Positions 63,377 to 64,000 of a DNA stretch of 64,000 nucleotides are shown here, piece after piece; the stretch's first letter is position 1; every line of letters begins with the position of its first letter. Origin of the DNA: Bacteroidota bacterium (lineage in GTDB: Bacteria > Bacteroidota > Bacteroidia > Flavobacteriales > Crocinitomicaceae); the NCBI GenBank assembly GCA_029558435.1, contig JAKQEZ010000523.1:1-64000 (forward strand), written 5' to 3'. The notes beneath the pieces are model-generated. The model saw only the letters and a program-made list of their open reading frames with translations, made no database searches and was not told where the DNA came from. The position numbers and the translations under genes are program-made.

Positions 63377-64000
63377 ATGGTTAATATTTTTATTGCAAAT
63401 CTTGATTGGTCAATCACCTCTGAAGATTTAAAAACTACCTTTTCGTCGTTTGGTGAAGTTAGTTACGCCCATGTTGTATTTGAAAAAGATACAAAAAGAT
63501 CATGTGGCTATGGTTATGTTGAAATGGAAGATCCTACTGCTGCAATTACTGCAATTGGAGCCTTGAATGGACTTGAAATTAATGGTCGTGCAATTGACGT
63601 AAAAATTGCATCACCTAAAACAAACCGCCCTAAAAAAGTGGAAAAACCTCAAGAAAAGAAGTCTTTCAAGAAGAAACCGTTTGGTCAAAAACGCGGAGGT
63701 CAAGGAGGCTATAACCGTGACAACAGAGGAGGTGATCGTCCTAGCGGATACAACAGAGATCGCTCTGAAGGAAGTGGTGAACGCCAAGGTGGATATAACA
63801 ACCAACGTAGTGAAGGTGGTTACAGTGCTCCAAGAAATAGTGAAGGATATAATAACGATAGACCTTCTAGCTACAACAGAAGTGAAAACACTGGTTCTTC
63901 TTCTGAAAGAGTTTTGCGTCCACGTAGAAGAACAACAGAAGGTGGGGAAGAAAGAACTTACGAAAAAGTGGAGCGTTTTACTAAAAGAATAGACGATAAC
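63377..64000 (+). CDS. RNA-binding protein with RRM domain and RG/YN-rich tail (3' end beyond the window)
   Basis: The frame is open from the ATG at 63377 to the window end, 208 codons with no stop. Residues 1-80 form an RNA-recognition motif: RNP2 reads IFIANL and RNP1 reads RSCGYGYVEM. From about residue 85 the chain becomes rich in Lys, then Arg, Gly, Asn, Tyr and Ser (KRGGQGGYNRDNRGG). Bacterial RRM proteins of this kind are often induced by cold and may act as RNA chaperones. The tail resembles that of the helicase at 27886. The C-terminus and the true length are not visible. Confidence 0.88.
   Translation, partial: MVNIFIANLDWSITSEDLKTTFSSFGEVSYAHVVFEKDTKRSCGYGYVEMEDPTAAITAIGALNGLEINGRAIDVKIASPKTNRPKKVEKPQEKKSFKKKPFGQKRGGQGGYNRDNRGGDRPSGYNRDRSEGSGERQGGYNNQRSEGGYSAPRNSEGYNNDRPSSYNRSENTGSSSERVLRPRRRTTEGGEERTYEKVERFTKRIDDN

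Noticed and set aside
63606..63992. 128-codon plus-strand open frame at the window end
   Set aside because: Out-of-frame reading of the RRM gene's Lys/Arg/Gly-rich tail; the RRM frame from 63377 carries the real domain.
1..64000. CRISPR array, prophage, transposon or defence island
   Set aside because: No repeat-spacer series, integrase, transposase or terminal inverted repeats were seen; gene content is core metabolic and envelope throughout.

Overview
The window reads as ordinary chromosome of an AT-rich member of the Bacteroidota, most likely order Flavobacteriales (possibly near Crocinitomicaceae, a guess from gene content). The signs are: exported proteins with gliding-motility type (CHU_C, type B) and type A sorting domains of the type IX secretion system (T9SS); the Bacteroidota promoter pattern (TTG, about 19 nt, TAnnTTTG) in front of several genes; few Shine-Dalgarno sites and several TTG/GTG starts; a methionine synthase split into two genes; and a Bacteroidota-style LptD. 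An aerobic Gram-negative lifestyle fits heme A synthase, LPS assembly, lipoprotein maturation and MCE lipid transport. I see no tRNA or rRNA gene, insertion sequence, prophage, CRISPR array or classical defence gene. No gene-free stretch exceeds 300 bases; the longest, 36090-36354, holds a SAM riboswitch.

Layout. 1-5.5 kb: the 3' end of pyrF, then a minus-strand block with an alpha/beta hydrolase, kbl, hldD, a deoxynucleoside kinase and lnt. 5.6-12.4 kb: a small exported protein and two large paralogous T9SS cargo proteins. 12.4-15.3 kb: gapA, coaD and a thioredoxin-fold exported protein. 15.3-21.3 kb (minus): two rhodaneses, two small membrane proteins and a Crp/Fnr regulator with a palindromic operator, then a PaaY-like protein, heme A synthase and lptD. 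21.3-26.1 kb: amidase, MCE protein, an Hdr-like iron-sulfur pair and a small conserved protein. 26.1-27.7 kb (minus): a lipoprotein and an FAD monooxygenase. 27.9-36.1 kb: DEAD-box helicase, typA, a TPR protein, a phosphosulfolactate synthase homologue, a T9SS serine hydrolase and a P4-type lipoprotein phosphatase. 36.1-41 kb: SAM riboswitch, split metH, metF. 41-44.8 kb (minus): bacilliredoxin, an ACMSD-like amidohydrolase and a CPA2 antiporter. 45-49.2 kb: a helical protein, then (minus) a FadL-like porin and a low-complexity lipoprotein. 49.3-53 kb: proS, an unknown gene and cca. 53-57.4 kb (minus): MuiA-like, CAP-domain, hemW and DUF486. 57.5-62.3 kb: yceD-rpmF-plsX-fabH-accB-accC. 62.4 kb to the end: a coiled-coil membrane protein and an RRM protein cut by the window edge.

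The genes form several coherent modules: fatty acid synthesis initiation (plsX, fabH, accB, accC), methionine regeneration under SAM control (metH in two parts plus metF), envelope building (lnt, hldD, lptD, amidase, MCE) and a probable sulfur/redox-responsive unit (Crp/Fnr, DUF2892, DUF6132, two rhodaneses). I found no clear new multi-gene system. The best leads are the Crp/Fnr operator placed for class II activation of the rhodanese operon, the tandem T9SS cargo paralogues, the ComA homologue in a non-methanogen, and a terminator hairpin between accB and accC.
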